From JAWKJY01 sp041393535 (GTDB lineage Bacteria > Actinomycetota > Thermoleophilia > Gaiellales > Gaiellaceae), in the NCBI GenBank assembly GCA_041393535.1, contig JAWKJY010000001.1, positions 186,001 through 250,000 of the forward strand: 64,000 bases of DNA. Reading direction: 5' to 3'. The translations under genes and the position numbers were made by a program. The notes under the pieces are model-generated. The model did no database searches. It was not told the origin of the DNA and saw nothing but the letters and a program-made list of their open reading frames with translations. Of this stretch, positions 43,878 to 52,257 are shown one piece after another (within the stretch, counting starts at the first letter, position 1; the number at the start of each line of letters is the position of its first letter).

Positions 43878-44701
43878 AGGACAAGGGCAAGAAGGGCAAG
43901 CGGCAGGTCCCGCTCGCCGCGCTCCTCGCGGTCGTGATCGTGATCGTCGGCGCGGTCGGCTACGTCGCGCTGATCCGGCCCAAGCACGCCGAGGCGTCGA
44001 AGCTCGACCAGGAGATCCAGTCGCTCGAGTCCGAGCTCGCGCTCGCGACCCGGCCGAAGCCGGACGACGGCGCGACCGCCGCGGCCGAGCCGGTCGAGCG
44101 GATCAGGGTCGCCGACCTCGTGCGGCTCGCCAAGGCGATGCCGGCCGAGGACGACATGGCCGGCGTGCTGCTCGAGCTCGACGCCGTGGCGACGGCCGCG
44201 GGCGTCCAGTTCCTGGCGATCCAGCCCGGCCCGGCGACCGACGAGGGGCTCGGCTACCGGCGCCTCCCGATCCAGGTGACGTTCGACGGCAACTACTACG
44301 ACCTGACCGAGGTGCTCTACGACCTGCGCAGCCGCGTCCGCGTGCGCGACGGCCGCCTCGACGCCGACGGCCGCCTCTTCTCGCTCGATCAGCTCGACCT
44401 GCACGAGGGGGCCGCCGGCTTCCCGAAGGTCGAGGCGGTGATGACGCTCTCCGCCTACCTCTACGGCAGCGAGGCCGGCGACGCCGCCGCGCTCGCGAAC
44501 GGCGTCCCGAGCGTCCCGGGGACGCCGACCACGCCGGCCGCGACGTCGATCCCGACGCCGACGCCCGCGAGCACCGATCCGACCGACACGGGCGCGGCGC
44601 CGACGAGCACCGAGCCCGAGGCGACCGCGACGATCAACCGCGACCCGGAGAACGCGCCGTCCGCGAGCGGGGCGGGCGCGCCGGCCGGAGGTGACCAGTA
44701 A
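43874..44701 (+). CDS. pilO: Type IV pilus alignment protein PilO
   Basis: A 275-residue bitopic protein: short basic N-terminus, helix VPLAALLAVVIVIVGAVGYV, a coiled coil (ASKLDQEIQSLESELALATR) and a ferredoxin-like domain with LPIQVTFDGNYYDLTEVLYD, the signature area of PilO. The last 70 residues are Thr/Pro-rich and low complexity, an addition not usual in proteobacterial PilO. It forms heterodimers with PilN. The GTG start overlaps the pilN stop (GTGA), and its own stop overlaps the next ATG (TAATG). Confidence 0.9.
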   Translation: MKDKGKKGKRQVPLAALLAVVIVIVGAVGYVALIRPKHAEASKLDQEIQSLESELALATRPKPDDGATAAAEPVERIRVADLVRLAKAMPAEDDMAGVLLELDAVATAAGVQFLAIQPGPATDEGLGYRRLPIQVTFDGNYYDLTEVLYDLRSRVRVRDGRLDADGRLFSLDQLDLHEGAAGFPKVEAVMTLSAYLYGSEAGDAAALANGVPSVPGTPTTPAATSIPTPTPASTDPTDTGAAPTSTEPEATATINRDPENAPSASGAGAPAGGDQ

Positions 44702-45543
44702 TGGCGTCGAAGGCCGAGGAGACGCTCCGCAAGCGCAAGGAGGCGAAGCAGAAGAAGCTGCTGCTCCTCCTCGTCCCGGTCCTGCTGCTGCTGGTCGGGC
44801 TCCAGGCGCCCAAGCTGCTGAAGGGCGACAAGGAGGCCGCGCCGACGGCGACGGACACGACCGGCACCGAGACCGGCGCCGTCTCGACGGACGCCGATCC
44901 CGGCGCCGGCGGCACGCCGACCTCGGGCACGCCGATCACGCCCGGCGCGACGCCCGTGACGCCCGGGACGCCCAGCGCGCCCGGCGTCCCGACCGGCCCC
45001 GCCGTCGCCACCGTCGAGAAGCTCGCCGACCTCCCGGACTCCGACCAGCCGCTCGACGCCGGCGAGGGCCAGCTGATCTCGTTCAGCCGCTTCACGGCCC
45101 GCGACCCGTTCGTGCAGCTCGTCACGCCGCCCGAGCCGGTCGAGGAGACGCCCGACACGACGCCGCCGGCCGAGCCGCCGGCGCCGACGGAGCCGACCCC
45201 GGGCGACACGTCCGGTGGGACGACCGACGGCGGCGACCTCCCGTCGGCCGTCCAGGCGGCGGTGCTCGAGACGAACGGCGTCAAGGAGACCGTCCCGATC
45301 AACGGCGTCTTCCCCTCGAGCGACCCGGCCTTCCGCCTGGTCGGCGTCGAGGACGACGGGAAGACCGCGCGCATCGGCCTGGTCGAGGGCTCGTACTCGA
45401 GCGGCGGCGAGACGATCACGGTGAAGCTCGGCGAGACGATCGTCCTCGTCAGCCAGCCGGACGGCTACCGCTACACGATCGAGTTCCTCAACGTCGCCGC
45501 GGATCCGGGCACGCCCGAGCCCGGCACGACGCCCGCCTCGTAG
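44701..45543 (+). CDS. PilP-like membrane-anchored protein of the pilus operon
   Basis: A 280-residue protein with a basic start and one helix (KKLLLLLVPVLLLLVGLQAP), a long Thr/Gly/Pro-rich linker (45-105), the segment ISFSRFTARDPFVQLV, which resembles the F..KDPF stretch found in PilP and similar T4P lipoproteins, and a C-terminal beta domain (ETVPINGVFPSSDPAFRLVG, TITVKLGETIVLVSQPDGYR). In diderms PilP links PilN/O to the secretin; a monoderm has no secretin, so here it may link to the wall or to another component. It is the fifth gene of the operon. Confidence 0.65.
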   Translation: MASKAEETLRKRKEAKQKKLLLLLVPVLLLLVGLQAPKLLKGDKEAAPTATDTTGTETGAVSTDADPGAGGTPTSGTPITPGATPVTPGTPSAPGVPTGPAVATVEKLADLPDSDQPLDAGEGQLISFSRFTARDPFVQLVTPPEPVEETPDTTPPAEPPAPTEPTPGDTSGGTTDGGDLPSAVQAAVLETNGVKETVPINGVFPSSDPAFRLVGVEDDGKTARIGLVEGSYSSGGETITVKLGETIVLVSQPDGYRYTIEFLNVAADPGTPEPGTTPAS

Positions 45544-45562
45544 CAGCGCACGGCCGGGCCGC

Positions 45563-45577
45563 TACGCTCGGCGCGTG
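45563..45577 (+). promoter_or_regulatory. -10 box with leaderless GTG of a 14-codon frame
   Basis: TACGCT, six bases, GTG at 45575. The GTG opens a 14-codon frame (VTPAPATPARPGPA) that ends in a TGA overlapping the GTG at 45616 of the next gene. Confidence 0.4.
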
Positions 45578-45615
45578 ACGCCCGCTCCGGCAACCCCGGC
45601 CCGACCGGGCCCCGC

Positions 45616-46311
45616 GTGACCGGCGAGCCCCCGTCGATCCGCCGGCGCACGCCGCCGGCCGCGCCGCCGCAGGTCGAGGAGCCCCTGCCCGCGCCGCCGC
45701 CGGCCGTGCCCGTGCAGCCCCCGGCCGAGCAGGCCCCTGCGCGTCCGCCTCGCCCACGCCCGTGGCGCGTCGAGCCGCGCGCGCGGGGGCAGCGTGACGA
45801 CCCGTGGCTGCGTGCGCCGCGGCCCGAGCCGGGCCCGCCGCCCGTGGTTCCGCCCGACCCCGCCCCCGAGGCGCGCCCCGCGCCGGCGCTCGACGCGGCG
45901 GGCTCACGCGCTCGCCTCGGCCAGCTCGCGCCGCTCCTCCGCCTGCGCGTGCTCGTCGGCATCGTCGCGGCGGTGAGCGGCATCGTCGGCGGGATCGGCC
46001 TCGCGGACGTCCACCCGCTCCTCGGCGTCGTGCTCGGGGCGGTCTGGTGCACCGCGCCTGCGCTGTGGCTCTGGTCGCTCGTCGACGACGTCGCCCCGGT
46101 GACGACGCTGCTCGCGCTCGTCGCCCTGGCCGCGCTCGCCGGGGGCTGCGCCGCGCTGCTCGTCGACCTCGACGGCTGGCGGCTCGTCGCGATCGGCCTG
46201 GCGCCCTTCGCGGGGGCCGGGGTCGTGCTCGCCGCGTGGACGGGCGAGGCGATCGTCCGCGACCTGCTCGACCTCGACGACCGCCCGCCGCCGCCCGGCC
46301 GACGCCGTTAG
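45616..46311 (+). CDS. Four-helix membrane protein with Pro-rich N-terminus
   Basis: A 231-residue protein not assigned to a family. The first 95 residues are Pro/Arg-rich and probably cytoplasmic. Four membrane segments follow: VLVGIVAAVSGIVGGIGLAD, LLGVVLGAVWCTAPALWLWS, LLALVALAALAGGCAALLVD and LVAIGLAPFAGAGVVLAAWT. The GTG at 45616 overlaps the stop of a 14-codon frame that starts at 45575, so either this is translational coupling to a micro-ORF or a single-base error hides a longer N-terminus. Its stop codon overlaps that of the convergent prepilin gene. Placement between pilus genes suggests an accessory role. Confidence 0.6.
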   Translation: MTGEPPSIRRRTPPAAPPQVEEPLPAPPPAVPVQPPAEQAPARPPRPRPWRVEPRARGQRDDPWLRAPRPEPGPPPVVPPDPAPEARPAPALDAAGSRARLGQLAPLLRLRVLVGIVAAVSGIVGGIGLADVHPLLGVVLGAVWCTAPALWLWSLVDDVAPVTTLLALVALAALAGGCAALLVDLDGWRLVAIGLAPFAGAGVVLAAWTGEAIVRDLLDLDDRPPPPGRRR

Positions 46312-46841
46312 AGCCCGGTCGACTGGTCGAACGAGGAGGCGACGCGCGCCCAGACGCGCCCGTCCGTCCCGTCCCGCACGACGACGGTCACGAGCTTCAC
46401 GTTGCGCCCGCTCGTCACCGTCTGCCAGGTGACGTAGGTGTCGATCCGGTACGGCCGCGCGTCGGCGCCCGTGACGGACTTCGTCGGCACGGAGGGCGTG
46501 CACGGCATCGTCCCGCAGACGGGGAGCTGGACGCGGTCGGCGCTGAGGGACTTGTAGGCGGCGTCGGCCTTGTACGTCGCGTCCGTCCCGAGCACCGCGG
46601 TGTCGTCGAGGCCGATCGCGGCGTAGAGCCTCGCGCGGAAGCCCTCCATCTCGACGTCGGCGAGCGCGGCGGCGGTCGTCTGGTTCGCGGCCCGCTTGAT
46701 CTGCAGCGCGCTCGACTGGAACATCGCGTAGGTCGCCATCACGCCGATGATCATCACGGTCATCGCGATCAGGAGCTCGACCATGCCGAAGCCGTCCTCG
46801 TCGCGCAGGCGGGTGCGCAGGCGTGCGGCCATCGCGGTCAC
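46308..46841 (-). CDS. PilV-like type IV prepilin (minor pilin)
   Basis: A 177-residue prepilin with signal DEDGFGMVELLIAMTVMIIG: cleavage after glycine, then FGMVEL with Glu at +5, and a hydrophobic helix ending at VMATYAMFQSS. The FGMVELLIAM variant is typical of PilV/GspI-like minor pilins. The globular part contains a cysteine pair (PVCGTMPCTPS) and a Ser/Thr-rich end. I take the GTG at 46841 because it lies exactly seven bases after the GCCGACAA element, as pilC does on the other strand; the ATG at 46832 would be three residues shorter. Confidence 0.85.
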   Translation of the reverse strand: MTAMAARLRTRLRDEDGFGMVELLIAMTVMIIGVMATYAMFQSSALQIKRAANQTTAAALADVEMEGFRARLYAAIGLDDTAVLGTDATYKADAAYKSLSADRVQLPVCGTMPCTPSVPTKSVTGADARPYRIDTYVTWQTVTSGRNVKLVTVVVRDGTDGRVWARVASSFDQSTGL

Positions 46842-46848
46842 GTCCAGG

Positions 46849-46900
46849 TTGTCGGCAGACGGGGGACTCGACTCAAGCCACCGACGGGTGATGCCGATCA
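46849..46900. promoter_or_regulatory. Back-to-back sigma-28-like promoters sharing one tetramer
   Basis: Plus strand: TCAA (46873-46876), 16 bases, GCCGATCA (46893-46900), seven bases, GTG of pilC. Minus strand: the same tetramer read as TTGA, 16 bases, GCCGACAA (46856-46849), seven bases, GTG of the PilV-like prepilin. The arrangement is exactly symmetrical around the tetramer. Confidence 0.55.
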
Positions 46901-46907
46901 GGGGGTC

Positions 46908-48119
46908 GTGGCATCGTTCTCCTACGTCGCGATCAACGCGTCCGGCGTCGAGCAGATCGGCGAGATCGCCGCGGGCGACGCGCTGGCCGCGCGCGAGGCG
47001 CTGCGCACGCGCGGCCTGCTCGCGACGCGCATCGAGGAGGTCGCGGGCGAGGCAGCGGCCGCCGAGCGCGGCAGCGTCAAGAAGGTCAAGCCGAAGTCGC
47101 TCCAGATCTTCTCGCGCCAGTTCGCGACCATGATCGAGTCCGGCCTGAACGTCGTCACCGCGCTGACGATCCTCGAGGAGCAGACCGAGGACCAGAACCT
47201 CCAGGCCGTGATCTCCGAGCTCCGCTCGGACGTCGAGGGCGGCATGCTCCTCTCGGAGGGCATGGCCCGCCACCCGCGCGTCTTCTCGAACCTGTTCGTC
47301 TCGATGGTGGAGGCGGGCGAGGCCGCGGGCATCCTGGACGTCGTCCTCGACCGCGTCGCCTTCCAGATCGAGAAGGAGACGAAGATCAAGCGCAAGGTCA
47401 AGGGCGCGATGATCTACCCGACGGCCGTGCTCGCGTTCGCGACGCTCGTCCTGATCGGCATGCTGCTCTTCCTCGTCCCGATCTTCGTCGACCTCTTCAA
47501 GCAGCTGAACGGCGAGCTGCCGATGCTGACCAAGGTCGTCGTCGGCGCGTCGGACATCGTCCGCAGCTACTTCTACATCGTCTTCCCGGCGATCGGCCTC
47601 GTCATCTGGGGCCTCTTCCGCTACAAGCGGACGGAGGACGGCCGGCGGATCTGGGACCGGATGCGGCTCCAGGCCCCGATGGGCATCGGCTCGATCGTGC
47701 TCAAGGTCGGCATGGCGCGCTTCAGCCGCACGCTGGCGAGCCTCGTCGGCGCCGGCGTCGACATCATCAAGGCGCTCGAGATCACCGGCGCGACGGCGGG
47801 CAACACGCTGATCGAGGAGGCCGTCCGGGACGTCGCCGAGAAGGTGCAGCAGGGCATCCCCATCGCCGTGCCGCTCGAGGAGGCGGACATCTTCCCGCCG
47901 ATGGTCTCGCACATGGTGCGCGTCGGCGAGGAGACGGGCGAGCTCGAGAAGATGCTCGGCAAGGTCGCCGACTTCTACGAGGACGAGGTCGACACCTCGA
48001 TCAACTCGCTGACCTCGATCATCGAGCCGATCATGATGATCGGCGTGGGCCTGATGGTCGGCATCATCATCATCTCGATGTACATGCCGATGTTCAAGCT
48101 GCTCACGCTCGTCAAGTAG
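46908..48119 (+). CDS. pilC: Type IV pilus inner-membrane platform protein PilC
   Basis: A 403-residue GspF/PilC-family protein. It begins with the family-typical FSYVAINASGVEQIGEIAAG and ALRTRGLLATRIEE. Two GspF domains follow, each with three helices; conserved pieces are FSRQFATMIESGLNVVTALT, FVSMVEAGEAAGILDVVLDR, GMARFSRTLASLVGAGVDII and HMVRVGEETGELEKMLGKVA. PilC is the rotor on which PilB and PilT act. The GTG start at 46908 is set by the seven-base spacing to the upstream element and by the family start. It ends three bases before the convergent P450 stop. Confidence 0.93.
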   Translation: MASFSYVAINASGVEQIGEIAAGDALAAREALRTRGLLATRIEEVAGEAAAAERGSVKKVKPKSLQIFSRQFATMIESGLNVVTALTILEEQTEDQNLQAVISELRSDVEGGMLLSEGMARHPRVFSNLFVSMVEAGEAAGILDVVLDRVAFQIEKETKIKRKVKGAMIYPTAVLAFATLVLIGMLLFLVPIFVDLFKQLNGELPMLTKVVVGASDIVRSYFYIVFPAIGLVIWGLFRYKRTEDGRRIWDRMRLQAPMGIGSIVLKVGMARFSRTLASLVGAGVDIIKALEITGATAGNTLIEEAVRDVAEKVQQGIPIAVPLEEADIFPPMVSHMVRVGEETGELEKMLGKVADFYEDEVDTSINSLTSIIEPIMMIGVGLMVGIIIISMYMPMFKLLTLVK

Positions 48120-48122
48120 CGC

Positions 48123-49388
48123 TCAGGTCGCGAGCTCGAACGACTCCAGCCCGCGCAGGCGGTGGTCGGGGCGGTAGCGGACGGCGCGCGGATCGACGGG
48201 CGCGAGGCGCGGGAACCGCTCCAGCAGGGCCTCGAGGGCGACCTGCGCCTCGAGCCGGGTGAGCGCCGCGCCGAGGCAGAAGTGCGGGCCGAGGCCGAAG
48301 CCGAGGTGGCGTGTCTCGCCGCGGGTCACGTCGACGACGTCCGGGGCGGGGAAGCGGTCGGGGTCGCGGTTGGCCGCGCCGACGAGCACGGCGATCGTGT
48401 CCCACTGGGCGATCGGGACGCCCGCGATCTCGGTCTCGACCGCGGCGGTGCGGTTCGTGAGCTGGACGGGGCCGTCGAAGCGGAGCAGCTCGTCGACCGC
48501 GCCGGCGACGAGGGAGCGGTCCGCGCGGAGCGCGTCCCACTGCGCCGGGAAGTCGAGCAGGAGCGCGCGCAGGCCCGTCGCGATCAGGCTCGTCGTCGTC
48601 TCGTGCCCGGCGAACACCATGTGCGCGATCACGGGGAGCAGCTCGTCCTCGCCGAACCGGTCGCCGTCGTCGCCCTCGGCGGCGAGCAGCGCGCCGATCA
48701 CGTCGTCGGCGTGCGTCCCGCGCCTGCGGGCGAAGATCGCCCGCAGGTGGTCGCGCAGCGCGAACATGCTCGCGTGCGCGGCGTCGAGCGCGGCCGGGTT
48801 CGTCCCGTCCTGGAAGGCCGCGATGTCCTTCGACCAGGCCCGGACGACGCCGCTGTCCGCGCGCGGGACGTCGAGCATGTCACCGAGGACGAAGAGGGGC
48901 AGCTGGAAGGCGAGGTCGTCGATCAGCTCGAAGCGCGGGCCGCGCGCCTCGATCGCGTCGAGCAGCTCGTCGGCGATCGCGCGCACCCGGTCCTCCAGTC
49001 GCCGCACCACGCGCGGCGTGAACGCCCGGTGGGCGAGCGAGCGCAGGCGGACGTGCTGCTCGCCGTTCAGGTGGTTCAGCCCGCCGCCGCGGAACTCGAG
49101 CACCTCGACGAGCTTCGCGCGCTGCCCGGGCGGGGCGGCGTCGAGCGCGGCGCGCACGCGGCTCCCCCGCAGGCCCGCGTGGCCGCTCAGGAAGGTGCGC
49201 GCGTCCGACAGCACGCGGCTCGCGTCCTCGAAGCGGCTGACGACGACCTGGTCGCGATGGCGGTAGACGGGCGCCTCGGCGCGGAGCCGCGCGTAGAGCG
49301 GGTACGGATCCTGGATCAGGTCGTCGCGGCACGCCACGAGCGCCGCGAACTCCCCGGCGAGCGGCGGGGCGGGCTCCGTCTGCTGCAT
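48123..49388 (-). CDS. Cytochrome P450
   Basis: A 421-residue soluble bacterial P450. The I-helix oxygen-binding motif is MVFAGHETTTSL (about 245-256), the K-helix ExxR is reduced to DELLRFDGPVQLTNR with the usual Glu and Arg, and the haem-binding loop is HLGFGLGPHFCLGAALTRLE with the cysteine ligand near residue 361. The N-terminus has no membrane anchor. Redox partners are not adjacent. It is divergent from a hydantoinase gene, and the -10 boxes of the two overlap at 49419-49428. Substrate unknown. Confidence 0.92.
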   Translation of the reverse strand: MQQTEPAPPLAGEFAALVACRDDLIQDPYPLYARLRAEAPVYRHRDQVVVSRFEDASRVLSDARTFLSGHAGLRGSRVRAALDAAPPGQRAKLVEVLEFRGGGLNHLNGEQHVRLRSLAHRAFTPRVVRRLEDRVRAIADELLDAIEARGPRFELIDDLAFQLPLFVLGDMLDVPRADSGVVRAWSKDIAAFQDGTNPAALDAAHASMFALRDHLRAIFARRRGTHADDVIGALLAAEGDDGDRFGEDELLPVIAHMVFAGHETTTSLIATGLRALLLDFPAQWDALRADRSLVAGAVDELLRFDGPVQLTNRTAAVETEIAGVPIAQWDTIAVLVGAANRDPDRFPAPDVVDVTRGETRHLGFGLGPHFCLGAALTRLEAQVALEALLERFPRLAPVDPRAVRYRPDHRLRGLESFELAT

Positions 49389-49418
49389 CTCCAGCCGCCT
49401 TCCCTTCGACTCGCGGCG

Positions 49419-49428
49419 ATTGTAGTGT
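49419..49428. promoter_or_regulatory. Overlapping divergent -10 boxes of P450 and hydantoinase
   Basis: Minus strand TACAAT (49424-49419) faces the P450 gene and plus strand TAGTGT (49423-49428) faces the hydantoinase. They share two bases, so RNA polymerase could hardly occupy both at once. Confidence 0.5.
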
Positions 49429-49463
49429 CGGCCGATCGGCAGCACGCGGGACGGGAGGACGGC

Positions 49464-50873
49464 ATGGTCGATCTGCTGATCCGGGGCGGCACGGTCGTGA
49501 CGCCCGGCGGCACGGGGACGCTCGACGTCGCGATCGAGGGCGAGCGGATCGCCGCGGTCGCCGCGCCCGGCGTGCTGACGGAGGCGCGTCGCGTGATCGA
49601 CGCGACGGGGAAGCTCGTCGTCCCCGGCGGAGTGGACCCGCACTGCCACTGGAACCTCGGCTGGCGCGAGACGAGGAGCGAGGGGCAGGAGCACTCGTGG
49701 GCGGCGGCCTGGGGCGGGACGACGACGATCGTCGACTTCGCCTTCCGGGAAGGCGACACGTCGCTCCACGACGCGGTCCTCGCGAAGCGCGCCGAGGCGG
49801 ACGGCGCGATGGCGGTCGACTACGGGCTGCACGCCCTGCTCGCCGGCAACACCTCGTTCGAGGTGATGGAGGAGATCGGCGACGTCATCCGGGGCGGCAT
49901 CCCGACGATCAAGACCCTGACGACCTACGGCTGGATGTCCGACGACGGCCACCGCTTCGGCGTGATGAGCGAGGTGGCGGCGAACGGCGGCATGTCGATC
50001 GTCCACGCGGAGGACGACGCGCTCGCGAACTGGCTGACGGCGAAGTACGTCCGGGAGGGGCGGACGCACGGCGGCTGGATCTGCGAGACGCGGGGCCCGC
50101 TCGTCGAGGAGCTCGGGATCCGCCGCTGCCTGCTGCTCGCGGAGCGGACGGGCTCGCCGATCTACGTCTTCCACATGGCCGCCGCGTCGGGCGTCCACGC
50201 GCTGGCTGAGACGCAGGCGCGCGGCTTCCCCGCCTTCGGGGAGACGCTGATCGTCTACCTCTCGTACACGAGCGAGAAGCTGTTCGACGACGAGAACCGG
50301 GGGCTGCTCGTCTCGAACTTCCCGACGATCAAGTCGCAGGAGGACCAGGACGAGCTCTGGCGCGCGGTCGCCGACGGCCGGCTCCAGTGCGTCAGCTCCG
50401 ACCACTACGGGCTGAGCGCCGAGACGCGCTACCGCTACATGGGCACCCGGGTCGAGACGCCGCAGGGCGGCCAGAACGCGGTCGAGATGCGCCTTCCCGT
50501 GCTCTACAGCCGCGGCGTCGCCGAGGGGCGGCTCTCGCTCGAGCGCTTCGTCGAGCTGAGCTCGACCGGCCCGGCCCGGCTGATGGGCCTCTACCCGCGC
50601 AAGGGCGCGATCCAGCCCGGCTCGGACGCCGATCTTGTGATCCTCGACCCCGAGCGACGCTGGACGGTGCGGGCCGCCGAGCATCACATGGGCGGGGACT
50701 ACAACGCCTGGGAGGGCTGGGAGCTCCGCGGGAAGGTCGTGACGACGCTCCTCCGCGGCACGCCGCTCGTCGAGGACGAGCGGTGGGTCGGCTCGCGGAC
50801 GGGCGGGCGCTACCAGCCGCGCACGCTCGACCCGGCGATCGTCGGGCGCGCCGGCGCCGCGCTCGGACCGTAG
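49464..50873 (+). CDS. Dihydropyrimidinase/D-hydantoinase
   Basis: A 469-residue amidohydrolase that opens cyclic ureides such as hydantoins or dihydropyrimidines. Features are LLIRGGTVVTPGGTGTLDVA (start of the beta sandwich), the metal motif GGVDPHCHWN, the carbamylated lysine in GIPTIKTLTTYGWM, HAEDD and VFHMAAASGVHA (metal histidines), and CVSSDHYGLS with the catalytic Asp. The metal motif PHCH differs slightly from the usual HxH context (PHTH), which is conservative. GGGAGG precedes the ATG. Next on the other strand is a luciferase-like monooxygenase; together they could degrade a nitrogen heterocycle. Confidence 0.9.
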   Translation: MVDLLIRGGTVVTPGGTGTLDVAIEGERIAAVAAPGVLTEARRVIDATGKLVVPGGVDPHCHWNLGWRETRSEGQEHSWAAAWGGTTTIVDFAFREGDTSLHDAVLAKRAEADGAMAVDYGLHALLAGNTSFEVMEEIGDVIRGGIPTIKTLTTYGWMSDDGHRFGVMSEVAANGGMSIVHAEDDALANWLTAKYVREGRTHGGWICETRGPLVEELGIRRCLLLAERTGSPIYVFHMAAASGVHALAETQARGFPAFGETLIVYLSYTSEKLFDDENRGLLVSNFPTIKSQEDQDELWRAVADGRLQCVSSDHYGLSAETRYRYMGTRVETPQGGQNAVEMRLPVLYSRGVAEGRLSLERFVELSSTGPARLMGLYPRKGAIQPGSDADLVILDPERRWTVRAAEHHMGGDYNAWEGWELRGKVVTTLLRGTPLVEDERWVGSRTGGRYQPRTLDPAIVGRAGAALGP

Positions 50874-50882
50874 CGCGCCCGG

Positions 50883-51926
50883 CTAGCTTCGCGCCGCGCG
50901 CACCAGGCGGACGAGCTCGCCGTAGGCGATCGCGTCCCGGAGCGGGTCGAAGCCGCGGATGACGAAGGCGGACACGCCGACGTCGACGTAGCGGAGCAGC
51001 GACGCGGCGACCTGCTCGGGCGTCCCGACGAGGGCGGTCGTGTTCCCGTAGGCGCCCGTGGCGGCCGCGATCGCGGTGTAGAGCCGCTCGTCGACCACGT
51101 CGCCTCGGGCGGCGGCCGCGAGCAGGCGCGCCGAGCCGACGGCCTGGGGCTTCGGCTCGGCCGTTCGCCCGCGCTCCTGGACGGATTCGAGGATCGCGCG
51201 CGCCCGGGCCCAGGCGGCCTCCTCCGTGTCCGCCAGGATCGGCCGGAACGACATGCTGATCCGCGGCCGGCGTCCGTGGCGCGCGGCCGCCGCGAGGACG
51301 CGCTGGACGTGGGCGGCCGCGTCGGCGAGCGGCTCGCCCCACAGCGCGTACACGTCGGCGTGACGCGCGGCCACCTCGATCGCCGCGTCGGAGGAGCCGC
51401 CGAAGGAGATCGGCGGATGCGGCCGCTGCAGCGGCCGGACCTGGGAGCGGGCGCCCGCCACCCGGTAGTGCTCGCCGGCGTGGTCGATCGGTCCCTCCTC
51501 CGTCCACACGCGCCGCAGGAGCGTCAGGTACTCGTCGGTGCGGCGGTAGCGGGCGTCGTGGTCGAGCGCGTCGCCGTCCCGGGCCAGGTCGACGTCGCTC
51601 CCGCCCGTGACGACGTGGAGGGAGACGCGGCCGCCGCCGAACCGGTCGAGCGTCGCCAGCTGGCGCGCGAACACGGTGGGGGTGACGAAGCCGGGCCGGT
51701 GGGCGAGCAGGACGCCGAGCCGCTCGGTGTGCGCGAGCACGTCGGCCGCGACGACCACGCCGTCGGGCCCGTCCGAGTAGGCGCCGATCAGCACGCGGTC
51801 GAAGCCCGCCTCCTCGTGCGCCCGGGCGAACGCCCGGGTGAACGCGACGTCGACGACGGGCCCCTCGGGCGCCAGGGACTCCGACGCGAGGCGCGTCGCG
51901 ATCATGCCGACGACGTCGATCCGCAC
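50883..51926 (-). CDS. LLM-class flavin-dependent monooxygenase (alkanesulfonate/nitrilotriacetate type)
   Basis: A 347-residue luciferase-superfamily enzyme of the SsuD/NtaA-like branch: MIATRLASES-like start after VRIDVVG, FDRVLIGAYSDGPDGVVVAA, LGVLLAHRPGFVTPTVFARQ, LDRFGGGRVSLHVVTGGSDV and GEHYRVAGARSQVRPLQRPH. It probably uses reduced FMN or F420 and oxygen to cleave a C-S or C-N bond. It converges on the hydantoinase gene. The start is GTG at 51926, six bases after TAGCGT on the minus strand, so the transcript is probably leaderless. Confidence 0.88.
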   Translation of the reverse strand: MRIDVVGMIATRLASESLAPEGPVVDVAFTRAFARAHEEAGFDRVLIGAYSDGPDGVVVAADVLAHTERLGVLLAHRPGFVTPTVFARQLATLDRFGGGRVSLHVVTGGSDVDLARDGDALDHDARYRRTDEYLTLLRRVWTEEGPIDHAGEHYRVAGARSQVRPLQRPHPPISFGGSSDAAIEVAARHADVYALWGEPLADAAAHVQRVLAAAARHGRRPRISMSFRPILADTEEAAWARARAILESVQERGRTAEPKPQAVGSARLLAAAARGDVVDERLYTAIAAATGAYGNTTALVGTPEQVAASLLRYVDVGVSAFVIRGFDPLRDAIAYGELVRLVRAARS

Positions 51927-51938
51927 GCCGCCACGCTA
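51924..51938 (-). promoter_or_regulatory. -10 box for a leaderless transcript
   Basis: Minus strand TAGCGT (51938-51933), six bases, GTG at 51926. Confidence 0.5.
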
Positions 51939-51969
51939 CCGGTGGCGGCGTGCGGCGGCGCCGCGCCCC

Positions 51970-52257
51970 CTAGGGCGTCGGCGCCGGTCCGAACAGGGCG
52001 ATCAGCACGAACGCCCCCGCGATGATCGCGGCGAGGGCGCCGGCGGCCACGAGCGTCCAGGTCGTGGACAGCGGCCGGTCCATCGCGGCGTTCCGACGTG
52101 CCGCGACGGGCTCGGCGGTCGCCGCCGGGGGTGCCTGCCGGGGCGCGTGCGGCTCCTGGGCCACGCGCTCCGCCAGACGTCCCGCGAGGCTGTCGAGGAG
52201 CTCCTCGTTCGCCTCGACGCCCTCGAGGGGCAGCTTCTCGAGCGTCTCCGTTCCCAC
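51970..52257 (-). CDS. Small single-pass membrane protein, hypothetical
   Basis: A 95-residue protein with an acidic N-terminal helix (LEGVEANEELLDSLAGRLAE), a Pro/Ala-rich middle and one C-terminal membrane helix (TWTLVAAGALAAIIAGAFVL). No family recognised. The start is a GTG at 52257, a few bases after a run of G and A (GGGGGGAAAAA on the minus strand) that may serve as a ribosome binding site. Confidence 0.55.
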   Translation of the reverse strand: MGTETLEKLPLEGVEANEELLDSLAGRLAERVAQEPHAPRQAPPAATAEPVAARRNAAMDRPLSTTWTLVAAGALAAIIAGAFVLIALFGPAPTP

